Assembly (NCBI RefSeq): GCF_028692895.1
Contig: NZ_JAQUWN010000005.1
Span: 1 to 64,000 of the forward strand
Source of the DNA: Pseudodesulfovibrio sp.
GTDB taxonomy: Bacteria; Desulfobacterota; Desulfovibrionia; Desulfovibrionales; Desulfovibrionaceae
Reading direction: 5' to 3'
DNA length: 64,000 bases
Part shown: positions 55,298 through 62,666 of the stretch, in pieces
How positions within the stretch are numbered: the first letter of the stretch is position 1
How the letters are laid out: each line of letters opens with the position of its first letter
Made by a program: the position numbers and the translations under genes
Notes under the pieces: generated by a model
Database searches by the model: none
Seen by the model: only the letters and a program-made list of their open reading frames with translations
What the model was told of the DNA's origin: nothing

Positions 55298-55827
55298 CTT
55301 CCTTTCCTCACCAGGTAAGTTACGGCCTTGCGCAGCTGGCTGGAGTCAATGAGCGGATTGATGGCCCCGCGTTCCTGGCGGCTCTTGCCGTGCTTGGTGG
55401 GCTTGCCCTCGTCGTCTCGGGCCGTGACGGGGTGCCGGTTGAGGGTGGACTCGGCCAGCGGCTCCCAGTCATTGTCCACAAAATGCGCCCGCACGGAGTT
55501 CTGGGCGACCAGCCCGGCCTTTTCCAGGCTGTGCTTGACCCCGGTCGAGCTGCCCTCCAGAGCGGCCGTCCCGGCATTGCGCAGCTGCTCCACGATCTGC
55601 TTTTGCGCCGCCCGGATGCCGGACTCCAAAAAAGGGCGGGCCGGGATGTTCCGCCTGGGGCTGCCCATCTCGTGGATGTAGCCGATCTCCGCGTTGGTCA
55701 GGTCGCTGTCATCATGGGGACCGGCCGAGCCGGGAATGCCGACCAGCACGGACTGCATGGTCAGGTCCCGCAGGGCCTTGCCCAGGTTGAAGGCCTTGTC
55801 CTTGAGCACGGTGACGCCGGACTTCAC
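55294..55827 (-). CDS. HK97 gp10-like neck or tail completion protein
   Basis: 177 residues from a GTG at 55827 overlapping the stop of the DUF4054 gene, with GGGAGG upstream. EIGYIHEMGSPRRNIPARPFLESGI is the conserved part of gp10-like tail completion proteins of Mu- and HK97-type phages. The C-terminus has ESTLNRHPVTARDDEGKP and LIDSSQLRKAVTY, also typical. Confidence 0.75.
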   Translation of the reverse strand: MKSGVTVLKDKAFNLGKALRDLTMQSVLVGIPGSAGPHDDSDLTNAEIGYIHEMGSPRRNIPARPFLESGIRAAQKQIVEQLRNAGTAALEGSSTGVKHSLEKAGLVAQNSVRAHFVDNDWEPLAESTLNRHPVTARDDEGKPTKHGKSRQERGAINPLIDSSQLRKAVTYLVRKGR

Positions 55828-56216
55828 AGCTGCAAACCTCCCATGCCCACGATCCTGGCCAGGTCGCGGAACTGCTGGCCGTAGATGGTGGCGTTCCAGT
55901 GCCCGGCTCCGGGCTCGGCCGTGGCCGCGTTGGTGTAGGCCTTGGACTTGGAGACGGGACCGACGGTCTTGGACTCGCTGGCCAGGGTCCCGGCGGCGGC
56001 GTCCATGCCGCCCGTGCCGTCCGTGGCCTGGTTCATCTTGGCCTCCAGGGTCAGATGGTGCGCCACGAAAAGCCCGGTGCCGTCCTCCAGCAGCTCGCCC
56101 CACCTGTCGGACGGCAGGCGCAGGCCCGCCATCCGCAGGTGAAACGCCACTCGAGCGTCCGGATGCAGCTCCGCCGTGAAGGCGGGAAACGCTTCGCGGA
56201 ATCCGACGACGTCCAT
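55824..56216 (-). CDS. DUF4054 family head-tail connector
   Basis: 130 residues. FREAFPAFTAELHPDARVAFHLRMA...WGELLEDGTGLFVAHHLTLEA matches DUF4054, an adaptor-like protein found after the capsid gene. The rest is Ala/Gly/Ser-rich. Likely forms the adaptor ring below the portal. Confidence 0.75.
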   Translation of the reverse strand: MDVVGFREAFPAFTAELHPDARVAFHLRMAGLRLPSDRWGELLEDGTGLFVAHHLTLEAKMNQATDGTGGMDAAAGTLASESKTVGPVSKSKAYTNAATAEPGAGHWNATIYGQQFRDLARIVGMGGLQL

Positions 56217-56219
56217 GGG

Positions 56220-56696
56220 CTACTCCTGTCCGGCCTGGTACTTCGTCCAGGCGGCGGCAATCTGCTCGGCCTTGACGTCCTCGCCCAGCAGGGCCCCCAC
56301 GGCCTTGACCGTCGGCACGCCGTCGGCCTTGTAGTCGCCTTCGACCAGCTTGGGGAACACGGCCAGCAGCTTGACCTCGGCATCCTCGGCGGCCGCCTCG
56401 GTGGCGGGTTCGGCGGTCTCGTTGGTTTCAGTGGCCGGTTCGGCGGCCTCGCCGGTCCCGGCGGCGGCCTCGGTGGCGGGCGTATCGGTCACCGGCTCGA
56501 TGTCCTCGGTCTCGATGGAGGCGGAGGCTTCGGGCAGCAGGCGCACGCGGCCGGAGTCGAGGTGTCCCTGGATGTACCAGTGATCGAACTGCTCGTCGGT
56601 CAGCTCATGCTCGCCGGGCCGCAGGACGGTGCGCTGTTCGCCGTGCGCAAACCGAACCTTGAGATCCTCGCCTTTCGTTACTTCGATGGTGGGCAT
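56220..56696 (-). CDS. Acidic low-complexity phage protein after the capsid gene
   Basis: 158 residues, ATG at 56696 with AGAGGA upstream. The N-terminal 50 residues form a small compact region (IEVTKGEDLKVRFAHGEQR, then LTDEQFDHWYIQGHL). Residues about 60-110 are a repetitive Glu/Ala/Pro/Thr linker. The C-terminal part (DGVPTVKAVGALLGEDVKAE) is a small helical module. Related small genes follow the capsid gene in this phage type; role unknown, perhaps head decoration. Confidence 0.55.
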   Translation of the reverse strand: MPTIEVTKGEDLKVRFAHGEQRTVLRPGEHELTDEQFDHWYIQGHLDSGRVRLLPEASASIETEDIEPVTDTPATEAAAGTGEAAEPATETNETAEPATEAAAEDAEVKLLAVFPKLVEGDYKADGVPTVKAVGALLGEDVKAEQIAAAWTKYQAGQE

Positions 56697-56752
56697 TGTC
56701 TTGTCCTCTTTGAACGGGCGGCCATGCGGCCGCCCGGTTGGTTGCAAATCGG

Positions 56753-57691
56753 CTACAGTCCGTCGGCGTAGGACACGGTCTCGGGGTAGACGAACTCCAC
56801 GGAGCCGATGGTGCCGAAGTAGGTGGTCAGCTGGTGCAGGCCACGGAACTCGACGGGCGTCCGCTGCAGCGGCACCATGGGGAACCGCACATACGTCTTG
56901 TTCTTGGTGTAGGTGACGACGCGGTTCTTGCCGCTCGTGCCGCGCCCGACCAGCCACTTGAGCGGCAGGATCTGCAGCGGGCGGCCGTTGATGGAGTTGC
57001 AGAGGCAGTTCTCGGCCACGTATTTGAGGATGGAGATCGACCCGGCGTCGCTCACGGGCTGGGTCAACAGGCCGAGCTTGGTGGGCGGGATCAGCATGCG
57101 GTCGGGGCACAAGGTGTATCCGGACCGCGCGTAGGCCTGGGAGAGGATGTCGTTGACGTCGGAGAGCATCTGCTTGGCCGTGGTGGTCTCGTCCCACTCG
57201 GCGGCCAGCCCCTCGGGCGTGATGTTCGCATTGTTGACCAGGCCGGTCAGGCCAAGGTCTTCGTCGCCGATGTAGACCTGCTCGTCCACGTCCATGTTGT
57301 GCTTGAGGCGCAGCGCTTCCGTCTGCTGGGAGTCGATGGGCCGCCCCAGGATGCTGGCTTTGGCCAGCTCCTGGATGGTCCAGCCGAGCTGCATGGCCCA
57401 CAGGTTCATGTTCTGCGCCGTCTTGTTCGTGTCGAGCGAGATCCCGGCAAGCGCGTTGGCCTTGGGGCCGACCCAGTTCTTGCCGCCGGGAGACAGGGAG
57501 CCCATGGCCGCCAGCGAGGTATTGGTGAAGGAGGACGCCTCGTCGGCGATGGTCACGTCCTCGCGCAGGTCGATGTCGCGGTTCCAGGTGACCTGGACCA
57601 GCGGCATGTGCAGCTGCTTGTCCAGCCGCTCCAGCTCGCCGACCAGGAATGCACCGGCGGAATCGACGGTTTTGGAGTCAAAGGTGATCAT
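56753..57691 (-). CDS. Major capsid protein (DUF2184 family)
   Basis: 312 residues, HK97-type fold expected. PLVQVTWNRDIDLREDVTIADEASSFTNT, then WTIQELAKASILGRPIDSQQ and a long C-terminal beta region (PLQRTPVEFRGLHQLTTY) match the DUF2184 group of capsid proteins. It follows the cement and prohead genes as expected and has a slightly larger gap (56 nt) downstream. Confidence 0.85.
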   Translation of the reverse strand: MITFDSKTVDSAGAFLVGELERLDKQLHMPLVQVTWNRDIDLREDVTIADEASSFTNTSLAAMGSLSPGGKNWVGPKANALAGISLDTNKTAQNMNLWAMQLGWTIQELAKASILGRPIDSQQTEALRLKHNMDVDEQVYIGDEDLGLTGLVNNANITPEGLAAEWDETTTAKQMLSDVNDILSQAYARSGYTLCPDRMLIPPTKLGLLTQPVSDAGSISILKYVAENCLCNSINGRPLQILPLKWLVGRGTSGKNRVVTYTKNKTYVRFPMVPLQRTPVEFRGLHQLTTYFGTIGSVEFVYPETVSYADGL

Positions 57692-57700
57692 ATGGACCTC

Positions 57701-58171
57701 CTAGATGTTGTAAGCGATTTCGACGACGCCGTCGGCGTCGGCCGCACCCATGAACGTGGCGTCGATGGCCACGGTCTCGTCGGCGACCAGGGCCGCCTCG
57801 ATGTCGCCCACGCTGCCGGAGGCGGCGGAGATGCGGGCATAGACGAGGCCGCCCTTGCTGCCGGCCCCCACGGCCAGGGGCACGGCCATGTAGCCGGAGC
57901 GCAGCACGTCGACCACGGAACCGGCCGGAGCCACGTTGTCGGCGGTGGAGCCTGCGCCGCCCTGGGACGGGTAGCTGCGGGCCACGAAGCCGTAGATGTC
58001 GGCGGCGACGTCGCCCGCCTCCAGCGGAACGAGTTCGCCGTCCACGAGCTTGGCGGGAGCGCCGTGGGCCAGGTCGGTATCGCCGACCAGGCAAGGCTCC
58101 AGCACGGCCACGGCGGCGCGGGTGACGTCTCCGGCGAAGCCGGAAGGCATGCGGGTGTTGATGTGGGTCAT
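57701..58171 (-). CDS. Capsid cement (structural decoration) protein
   Basis: 156 residues, Ala/Gly/Val-rich and beta-structured. MPSGFAGDVTRAAVAVLEPCL, then YGFVARSYPSQGG and VDVLRSGYMAVPL match Gp24-like cement proteins located directly before DUF2184 capsids. It would stabilise the capsid shell. It ends 9 nt upstream of the capsid gene start. Confidence 0.75.
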   Translation of the reverse strand: MTHINTRMPSGFAGDVTRAAVAVLEPCLVGDTDLAHGAPAKLVDGELVPLEAGDVAADIYGFVARSYPSQGGAGSTADNVAPAGSVVDVLRSGYMAVPLAVGAGSKGGLVYARISAASGSVGDIEAALVADETVAIDATFMGAADADGVVEIAYNI

Positions 58172-58172
58172 G

Positions 58173-59372
58173 TTAGGCTCCCTTCTTGTAGAATGCTTCG
58201 TTCGCCCGGTTGATGTCGGCCGGAGTGACGGCCTTGCCGAAGTCGCGGACCGAGGTCTTGGTCAGGCCGTCGGCGGTCGCCTGGTTGTTGCGCACCTTGG
58301 CCACCTCGGTGGCGACCAGGAACGCGGCGTCCAGGGTCACGCAGTCGCACCCGTCCAGGGTGGCGCCGCGCAGCGCGCCGGTCACCGCCTTGGCGACGGA
58401 CTCGTCCTTGGCCGAAGCCGCGCGCAGGGCGGACCGCTGCACGGCGCAAATCTTGTCGGAGTCCCGCACGGACATGCCGGGCACCAGGATCATGGCGCGC
58501 TGTTTGGTCTCGGCGTCCACGGTGCGGGCCAGGGCCGCGTCGCGGGCCTTGGGCTTTTCGTCGGGCACGTCGGGCTCGGCGGGCTGGTCCTCGTCGGTGG
58601 TCTCGGGCTCCTCGTCCTTGGGAGCCGCCAGGTTGCGCAGCTGGATTTCCAGCTCGTTGATCCGGGCCTCCAGGGCGGCCAGGCGATCCTCGCCCTCGTC
58701 GCTGGCCGGGGTTTCCGGTTCGGCGGGCGGGGTCGGCTGGTCGGTATCCTCGTCCAGCGCCTTGCGTACCTCGGGCTTTCTCAGGAAGCCCACCAAGGCA
58801 TCCAGGACCGAGTTGGTCTTTTTCTTGGAGTTCATTTCGTCCTCGCTGTTGTCGTTGATCCGGCAGCGGGAGCCGCAACGGCCCCGTTGAACCAGGGCAA
58901 TGTGATTGCCGCGAATGTTGCGCTGACGGCCCCGGCCCGGAGCGGTCTGCTCATAGTCCGCGTCATAGCCGCAGGAAACCTCCCGCAGCCCCCCGCGCAC
59001 CAGTTTGATGGCCGCCTCGTCGGTGATGACCAGGTCGGCCAGCAGCAGGTCGCTTGCCTCTCCCTCCCCGCGACGCAGGCCTTGGGCATGGCCGCAGGCC
59101 AGTCCCTTCCAGGTCTCGGGGGTCACGTCTTCCGCAGGATGGTCCACGGTGGTCGGCTTGCCCTCGTACGAGGCCACGGCCTCGGGGGCGAAGACCTCGG
59201 CCTCGTCGCGCTCGATGCGGACCAGGCCATCCTCTCCGGGCTCAACGGGAACCTGGTCGGCGGCGTAGAGCATCTCGCCCGTGCGGGCGATGGGCACGTC
59301 GTAGCAGACGAGGAATCCCTCGCGGGTTTCGGCAATGTGTTCCGAAAGTTTTGTCGGGGTGTAAAAGCGCAT
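58173..59372 (-). CDS. DUF2213 prohead protein fused to a scaffold-like domain
   Basis: 399 residues from the ATG at 59372; a TTG start 18 nt upstream is possible. The N-terminal 165 residues match DUF2213 (FLVCYDVPIARTGEMLYA, GKPTTVDHPAEDV, LREVSCGYDADYE, NHIALVQRGRCG), thought to act as a prohead protease-like core protein. After a short Cys-containing turn come a coiled-coil scaffold with Glu/Pro-rich linkers (residues about 200-290) and a helical end. Such fusions supply protease and scaffold together. Confidence 0.78.
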   Translation of the reverse strand: MRFYTPTKLSEHIAETREGFLVCYDVPIARTGEMLYAADQVPVEPGEDGLVRIERDEAEVFAPEAVASYEGKPTTVDHPAEDVTPETWKGLACGHAQGLRRGEGEASDLLLADLVITDEAAIKLVRGGLREVSCGYDADYEQTAPGRGRQRNIRGNHIALVQRGRCGSRCRINDNSEDEMNSKKKTNSVLDALVGFLRKPEVRKALDEDTDQPTPPAEPETPASDEGEDRLAALEARINELEIQLRNLAAPKDEEPETTDEDQPAEPDVPDEKPKARDAALARTVDAETKQRAMILVPGMSVRDSDKICAVQRSALRAASAKDESVAKAVTGALRGATLDGCDCVTLDAAFLVATEVAKVRNNQATADGLTKTSVRDFGKAVTPADINRANEAFYKKGA

Positions 59373-59434
59373 GGGCCAGGGATAGCCCAAGGCGAGGACG
59401 GCATCCTCTAACGCAGGTTATAATATGAGATGGA

Positions 59435-59574
59435 CCGGACGCATCATGTCCGGCCGGTGGCGGGGCGGCATCCGTCCTCGACGGATACCTGTTCAGGGGC
59501 GTTCATGAACGCCCTCAGGCGCGTTTTCCGGGAAAAGTCGATAGACGGCCCGCCGGGAGGGGCGAAGGCGGGCC
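59435..59574 (-). other. Four successive hairpins in the 215-nt gap after the DUF4926-like gene
   Basis: Inverted repeats at 59435-59453 (CCGGAC/GTCCGG), 59470-59486 (ATCCGTC/GACGGAT), 59497-59514 (perfect 18-bp palindrome GGGCGTTCATGAACGCCC) and 59547-59574 (GGCCCGCC/GGCGGGCC). The first one transcribed is followed ten bases later by TTTT. This is the longest non-coding gap in the prophage part. It may end the upstream transcript, protect mRNA ends or make a small RNA. Confidence 0.6.
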
Positions 59575-59587
59575 TACGGCGATTTTG

Positions 59588-59833
59588 CTAAACCGGGGCG
59601 ACCTGGTCGGGCGTGAGGGTGATGACATGGTAGGTGCCGGGATGGACCAGGACGTCGCCATCAAGCTCGGGCGGGATGATGGCGAACTCCACCTCCAGGG
59701 CCTCGCCGTGGCCGAAGACCTGGATGACGGTGCCCTCGGCTCCGGACGGAACGGCGTAGACAACGCCCTGGCCGTAGTTGCCGGGGCCTTCCTGCGCCGC
59801 CTTCAGGCGGATGGTGTCGAGTTCCTGATACAT
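59588..59833 (-). CDS. DUF4926-like small protein, candidate immunity partner of the MuF protein
   Basis: 81 residues, ATG at 59833, 2 nt after the MuF stop codon, with GGGAG upstream inside the MuF gene. The layout ELDTIRL, then GQGVVYAVPSGAEGTVIQVF, ALEVEF and ITLTPDQV resembles DUF4926: a small beta protein that I recall often encoded beside DUF6883 proteins. Because the upstream MuF protein ends in a DUF6883-like domain, a cognate immunity role is proposed. It could instead be an ordinary head accessory protein. Confidence 0.6.
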   Translation of the reverse strand: MYQELDTIRLKAAQEGPGNYGQGVVYAVPSGAEGTVIQVFGHGEALEVEFAIIPPELDGDVLVHPGTYHVITLTPDQVAPV

Positions 59834-59835
59834 GG

Positions 59836-61059
59836 CTATCTCCCAACGAAACAGGTGACCAGCCGGGGCTTGGAGGACACGCTGCCATTACCCGCCTTGT
59901 ATATCCAGGCGGTAGTTACGTCAACGGTGCGCCCGTTCGGCCCCGTCACGGGCACCAGCACGGTGAATCGCTCGCCGTGCTCGTCCGTCAAATCCCGCAG
60001 CGCCGGATAGTCGGCGATCCTGCTCATGATCTGTTGCCGCACCTCCTGGGCGTGGTCCTTGTTCATGCCGAGGGCGGCCTGCCATACCCGAGCCTTGTCC
60101 CGTCCGCTCGGATGGTCCAGGTCCATGGAGTATCGCGTCAGCTTGTCCAGGGCGAAGTCGGCCCGTTCCACATTGTGCAACGCCCTTCCCTCGGTGTGCG
60201 GTATCATGGGGTGCGATTCGACTCGCTCCCACTGGCTGCGCCGCTTGATCTCGCCGCTCGCCTTTTCCTGCTCCTGGGTCGGGAGCGGGCTGGGCACCGC
60301 CTTACGCGCCGCGCCCTCGTGGATCACCGGCTCGGGATAGCACCGGCAGTTCGGGGATTCGCCCGCGTGGCCGGTCATGCCGTCAAGGGTTGGCGGCGAG
60401 TCCCAGCGCACGAACTTGCCTTCCATCGCCGCGTGGCTGGCCCGCCGGTTGCCGTCCCGCGTGGTGCGCCAAATATAGCCCTCGCTGCCCACGGCCTCGG
60501 CGCGGGCCCGGGTCATGGCTGTGCCCGTCTTGCTGATTTCCGTGCGGGCGATGGTCTGCGCCCGGCTCATGGCCAGGTTGCCCTCGGCCGCGATCCGCTT
60601 GGCCAGGGTGTCCGCCCGCATGCCGGACTCCACGGCCTCCCTGGCCAGCGTCCCGACGGACTCGGCCGCCTGGAGCGGCAGCGAGGTGATGAGCTTGATG
60701 TTGTCCGCGATCTTGCTGCGGACCGCTGCGGAGATGTCGGAGGACAGAAGCCCCTTGAGGTTGATGCCCCAGCGCCCGGCCGCCGCGCGCCACCCCTGGT
60801 CCGAATGTCGCTTGCAGGTGCGGACCATGTTCTCGGCGGCCTCGGCCGCCCATGGCTTGAGCTTGTCCGCGTATCGCTGGAGCTGCCGCGCCGCCGTGGC
60901 CGGATCGGGGTGCGCCTCCAGGATGCGGCTTACTTCCCGCCCCACGCTGCGCAGCTGCTTGGCGTAGCGCCGCTCTGCGGCCCTGGACGGTTGCCACGCT
61001 TGGGCGGAGGCGCGCTGCTTTTGCACGTCCTGCCATGACCAGGCCTTGGACCAGGTCAT
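59836..61059 (-). CDS. MuF (gpF-like) head morphogenesis protein with a DUF6883-like C-terminal domain
   Basis: 407 residues. Residues about 100-245 form the MuF domain: RAQTIARTEISKTGTAM, then DGMTGHAGESPNCRCYP, with the conserved H...CRC signature. These proteins sit in the phage head and can be injected with DNA. Beyond a Lys/Glu/Pro-rich linker (about 250-295) is an extra domain, residues about 298-405: LDKLTRYSMDLDHPSGRDKA, AALGM, VPVTGPNGRTVDVTTAWI and PRLVTCFV, resembling DUF6883. MuF proteins with variable C-terminal effector domains are known as phage polymorphic toxins. Overlaps the portal gene by 4 nt. Confidence 0.8.
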   Translation of the reverse strand: MTWSKAWSWQDVQKQRASAQAWQPSRAAERRYAKQLRSVGREVSRILEAHPDPATAARQLQRYADKLKPWAAEAAENMVRTCKRHSDQGWRAAAGRWGINLKGLLSSDISAAVRSKIADNIKLITSLPLQAAESVGTLAREAVESGMRADTLAKRIAAEGNLAMSRAQTIARTEISKTGTAMTRARAEAVGSEGYIWRTTRDGNRRASHAAMEGKFVRWDSPPTLDGMTGHAGESPNCRCYPEPVIHEGAARKAVPSPLPTQEQEKASGEIKRRSQWERVESHPMIPHTEGRALHNVERADFALDKLTRYSMDLDHPSGRDKARVWQAALGMNKDHAQEVRQQIMSRIADYPALRDLTDEHGERFTVLVPVTGPNGRTVDVTTAWIYKAGNGSVSSKPRLVTCFVGR

Positions 61060-62666
61060 GCCGGGACGTCCTCCGACACGTTGGAGGCCGGGACGAAACC
61101 GCGCCCGACGCGGCCCATGATCTGCTCCGCCTGGGAGCGGTCGAGCGGGAAGGCGGCCAGCAGCATTTCCACACCGCTTTCCCTGGGCAGGGTACCCATG
61201 GCCACGGAGGCAACGATCTCCATCATGGACGCGACCTGCGCGCCGTTCAGGCTGATTTCCTGCGGGGTGTGTCCGCTCTCCTCCACGGGGCCGTAGTCGC
61301 CGGGCTCGTCACCCAGGACCGGGGCCGGAGCGGCGGACGTCTCGGCGGCCTCGATGGACTCGTCCGTGATGCCGCCGAATCGTCCGGTCAGGCGACCGGA
61401 GTTGCGCAGCTCGGCTTTGCCCTCCGCCTCGGTGATGAGCCCGGCCGCGAACAGCCCGGCCACGGCCTGGGCGTCGTTGGTGGCGATGGTGGACTTGTCC
61501 ACCTCGGTGGGCTGCCACAGGCTGCGGAACGCGAACTGGGTTCCCTCCGGCAGCGGATTGCCCCACAGCGACATGGCGCAGACCGGGAGCAGCTTCTCCA
61601 GGGCCGGACGGAGGTCGTCGTCCTGGTCCGTGGCGATGGTGTCGTAATAGGACCGCAGGTCGGACTCGCCGGTGGAGAATCCCTTCGGGCTCTGCCCCAG
61701 CAGCCGCACCAGCGGGATGCCCGTGGCTCCGGCGATCTGCTCCGCAAAGGCCTGCAGGGCGTCGTAGACCCCGGTGAAGGTCCAGCTGTGCGTGGTGAAG
61801 GTGTCCTTGGCGTCCAGCAGGGTCAGTCCCTCGTTGGTCTGCATCAGTCGGAGCATGTTGAACATCTTGAGCAGGGCCTTTTCGGCCGGGCCGCCTGCGG
61901 CGATGACCTCCCGTAATCCCTCGATGCCGATGGTGCGCAGGTAGGAGCGCATGATCAGATTCGCACTGCCGTGGGTGGCGCTGTCCAGAGCGACGATGCG
62001 CTCGTAGGCGCGCTCCACGACGCTGGCTCCCCAGCTCTGCTCCGCAATGCGCTCGTAGTACGGCAGCTCCACGCCCACAAACCGGATCACCCGCGAATGG
62101 TGGAAGCGCAGCCCGGCGCTGCCCTCCATGTCATAGACCGTGTAAAATTCCGGGTACCCCAGCATGGGTCCCAGCTCCAGCACCACCTCGGAGGACGGCG
62201 TGACCTGGTGGCGGTCCAGCACATGCAGGCCCTTGAAGGCGTCGCGGCAGATGGCGTCCAGGCGCAGGGGGCTCGACGGATCGGCCCCGTCGATGAGGAT
62301 GACGGCGATGGCTCCGCCATACAGCCGGGACCATTTGATGGCGTCGGACAGGCGGGCGTTGACGCCCATGCGCTGCATGTAGCGCAGCAGCTCGTCCACG
62401 TCGCCGGGCGGCAGCTCGGATTGGATGTCGATGCCGCCGCGCACCATATCCTCGGCCACCACGTCCACCATGCGCCCGACCACCCAGGAGGTCCGGTACA
62501 TCTCGTCCAGGACCGTGCGTTCGGCCGTCAGCTTGCGGCCGCGCGTGTATGTCCCTGCGGCCAGCGGGTTGGACTGGCCCATGCCCAGCTTGGCCACGAA
62601 GTTGTCAAAGCCGTCGGTTGTGGGGAAGTTCTTCCCGCCCGGCCGGTAATCCTTTCGTCTACCCAT
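61056..62666 (-). CDS. Phage portal protein (DUF1073 family)
   Basis: 536 residues. Features of the DUF1073 portal group: YRTSWVVGRMVDVVAEDMVRGG, KWSRLYGGAIAVILIDG, GIPLVRLLGQSPKGFSTGESD and the C-terminal extension with acidic linkers. It would form the dodecameric DNA gate at one capsid vertex. Its start overlaps the terminase stop by 8 nt and its end overlaps the MuF gene by 4 nt. Confidence 0.88.
   Translation of the reverse strand: MGRRKDYRPGGKNFPTTDGFDNFVAKLGMGQSNPLAAGTYTRGRKLTAERTVLDEMYRTSWVVGRMVDVVAEDMVRGGIDIQSELPPGDVDELLRYMQRMGVNARLSDAIKWSRLYGGAIAVILIDGADPSSPLRLDAICRDAFKGLHVLDRHQVTPSSEVVLELGPMLGYPEFYTVYDMEGSAGLRFHHSRVIRFVGVELPYYERIAEQSWGASVVERAYERIVALDSATHGSANLIMRSYLRTIGIEGLREVIAAGGPAEKALLKMFNMLRLMQTNEGLTLLDAKDTFTTHSWTFTGVYDALQAFAEQIAGATGIPLVRLLGQSPKGFSTGESDLRSYYDTIATDQDDDLRPALEKLLPVCAMSLWGNPLPEGTQFAFRSLWQPTEVDKSTIATNDAQAVAGLFAAGLITEAEGKAELRNSGRLTGRFGGITDESIEAAETSAAPAPVLGDEPGDYGPVEESGHTPQEISLNGAQVASMMEIVASVAMGTLPRESGVEMLLAAFPLDRSQAEQIMGRVGRGFVPASNVSEDVPA

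Noticed and set aside
59836..61059. Reading the MuF C-terminal extension as only an ordinary structural tail
   Set aside because: Not fully excluded, but the extension has a linker and a compact conserved-looking domain with a matching small gene directly downstream, which plain MuF proteins lack.
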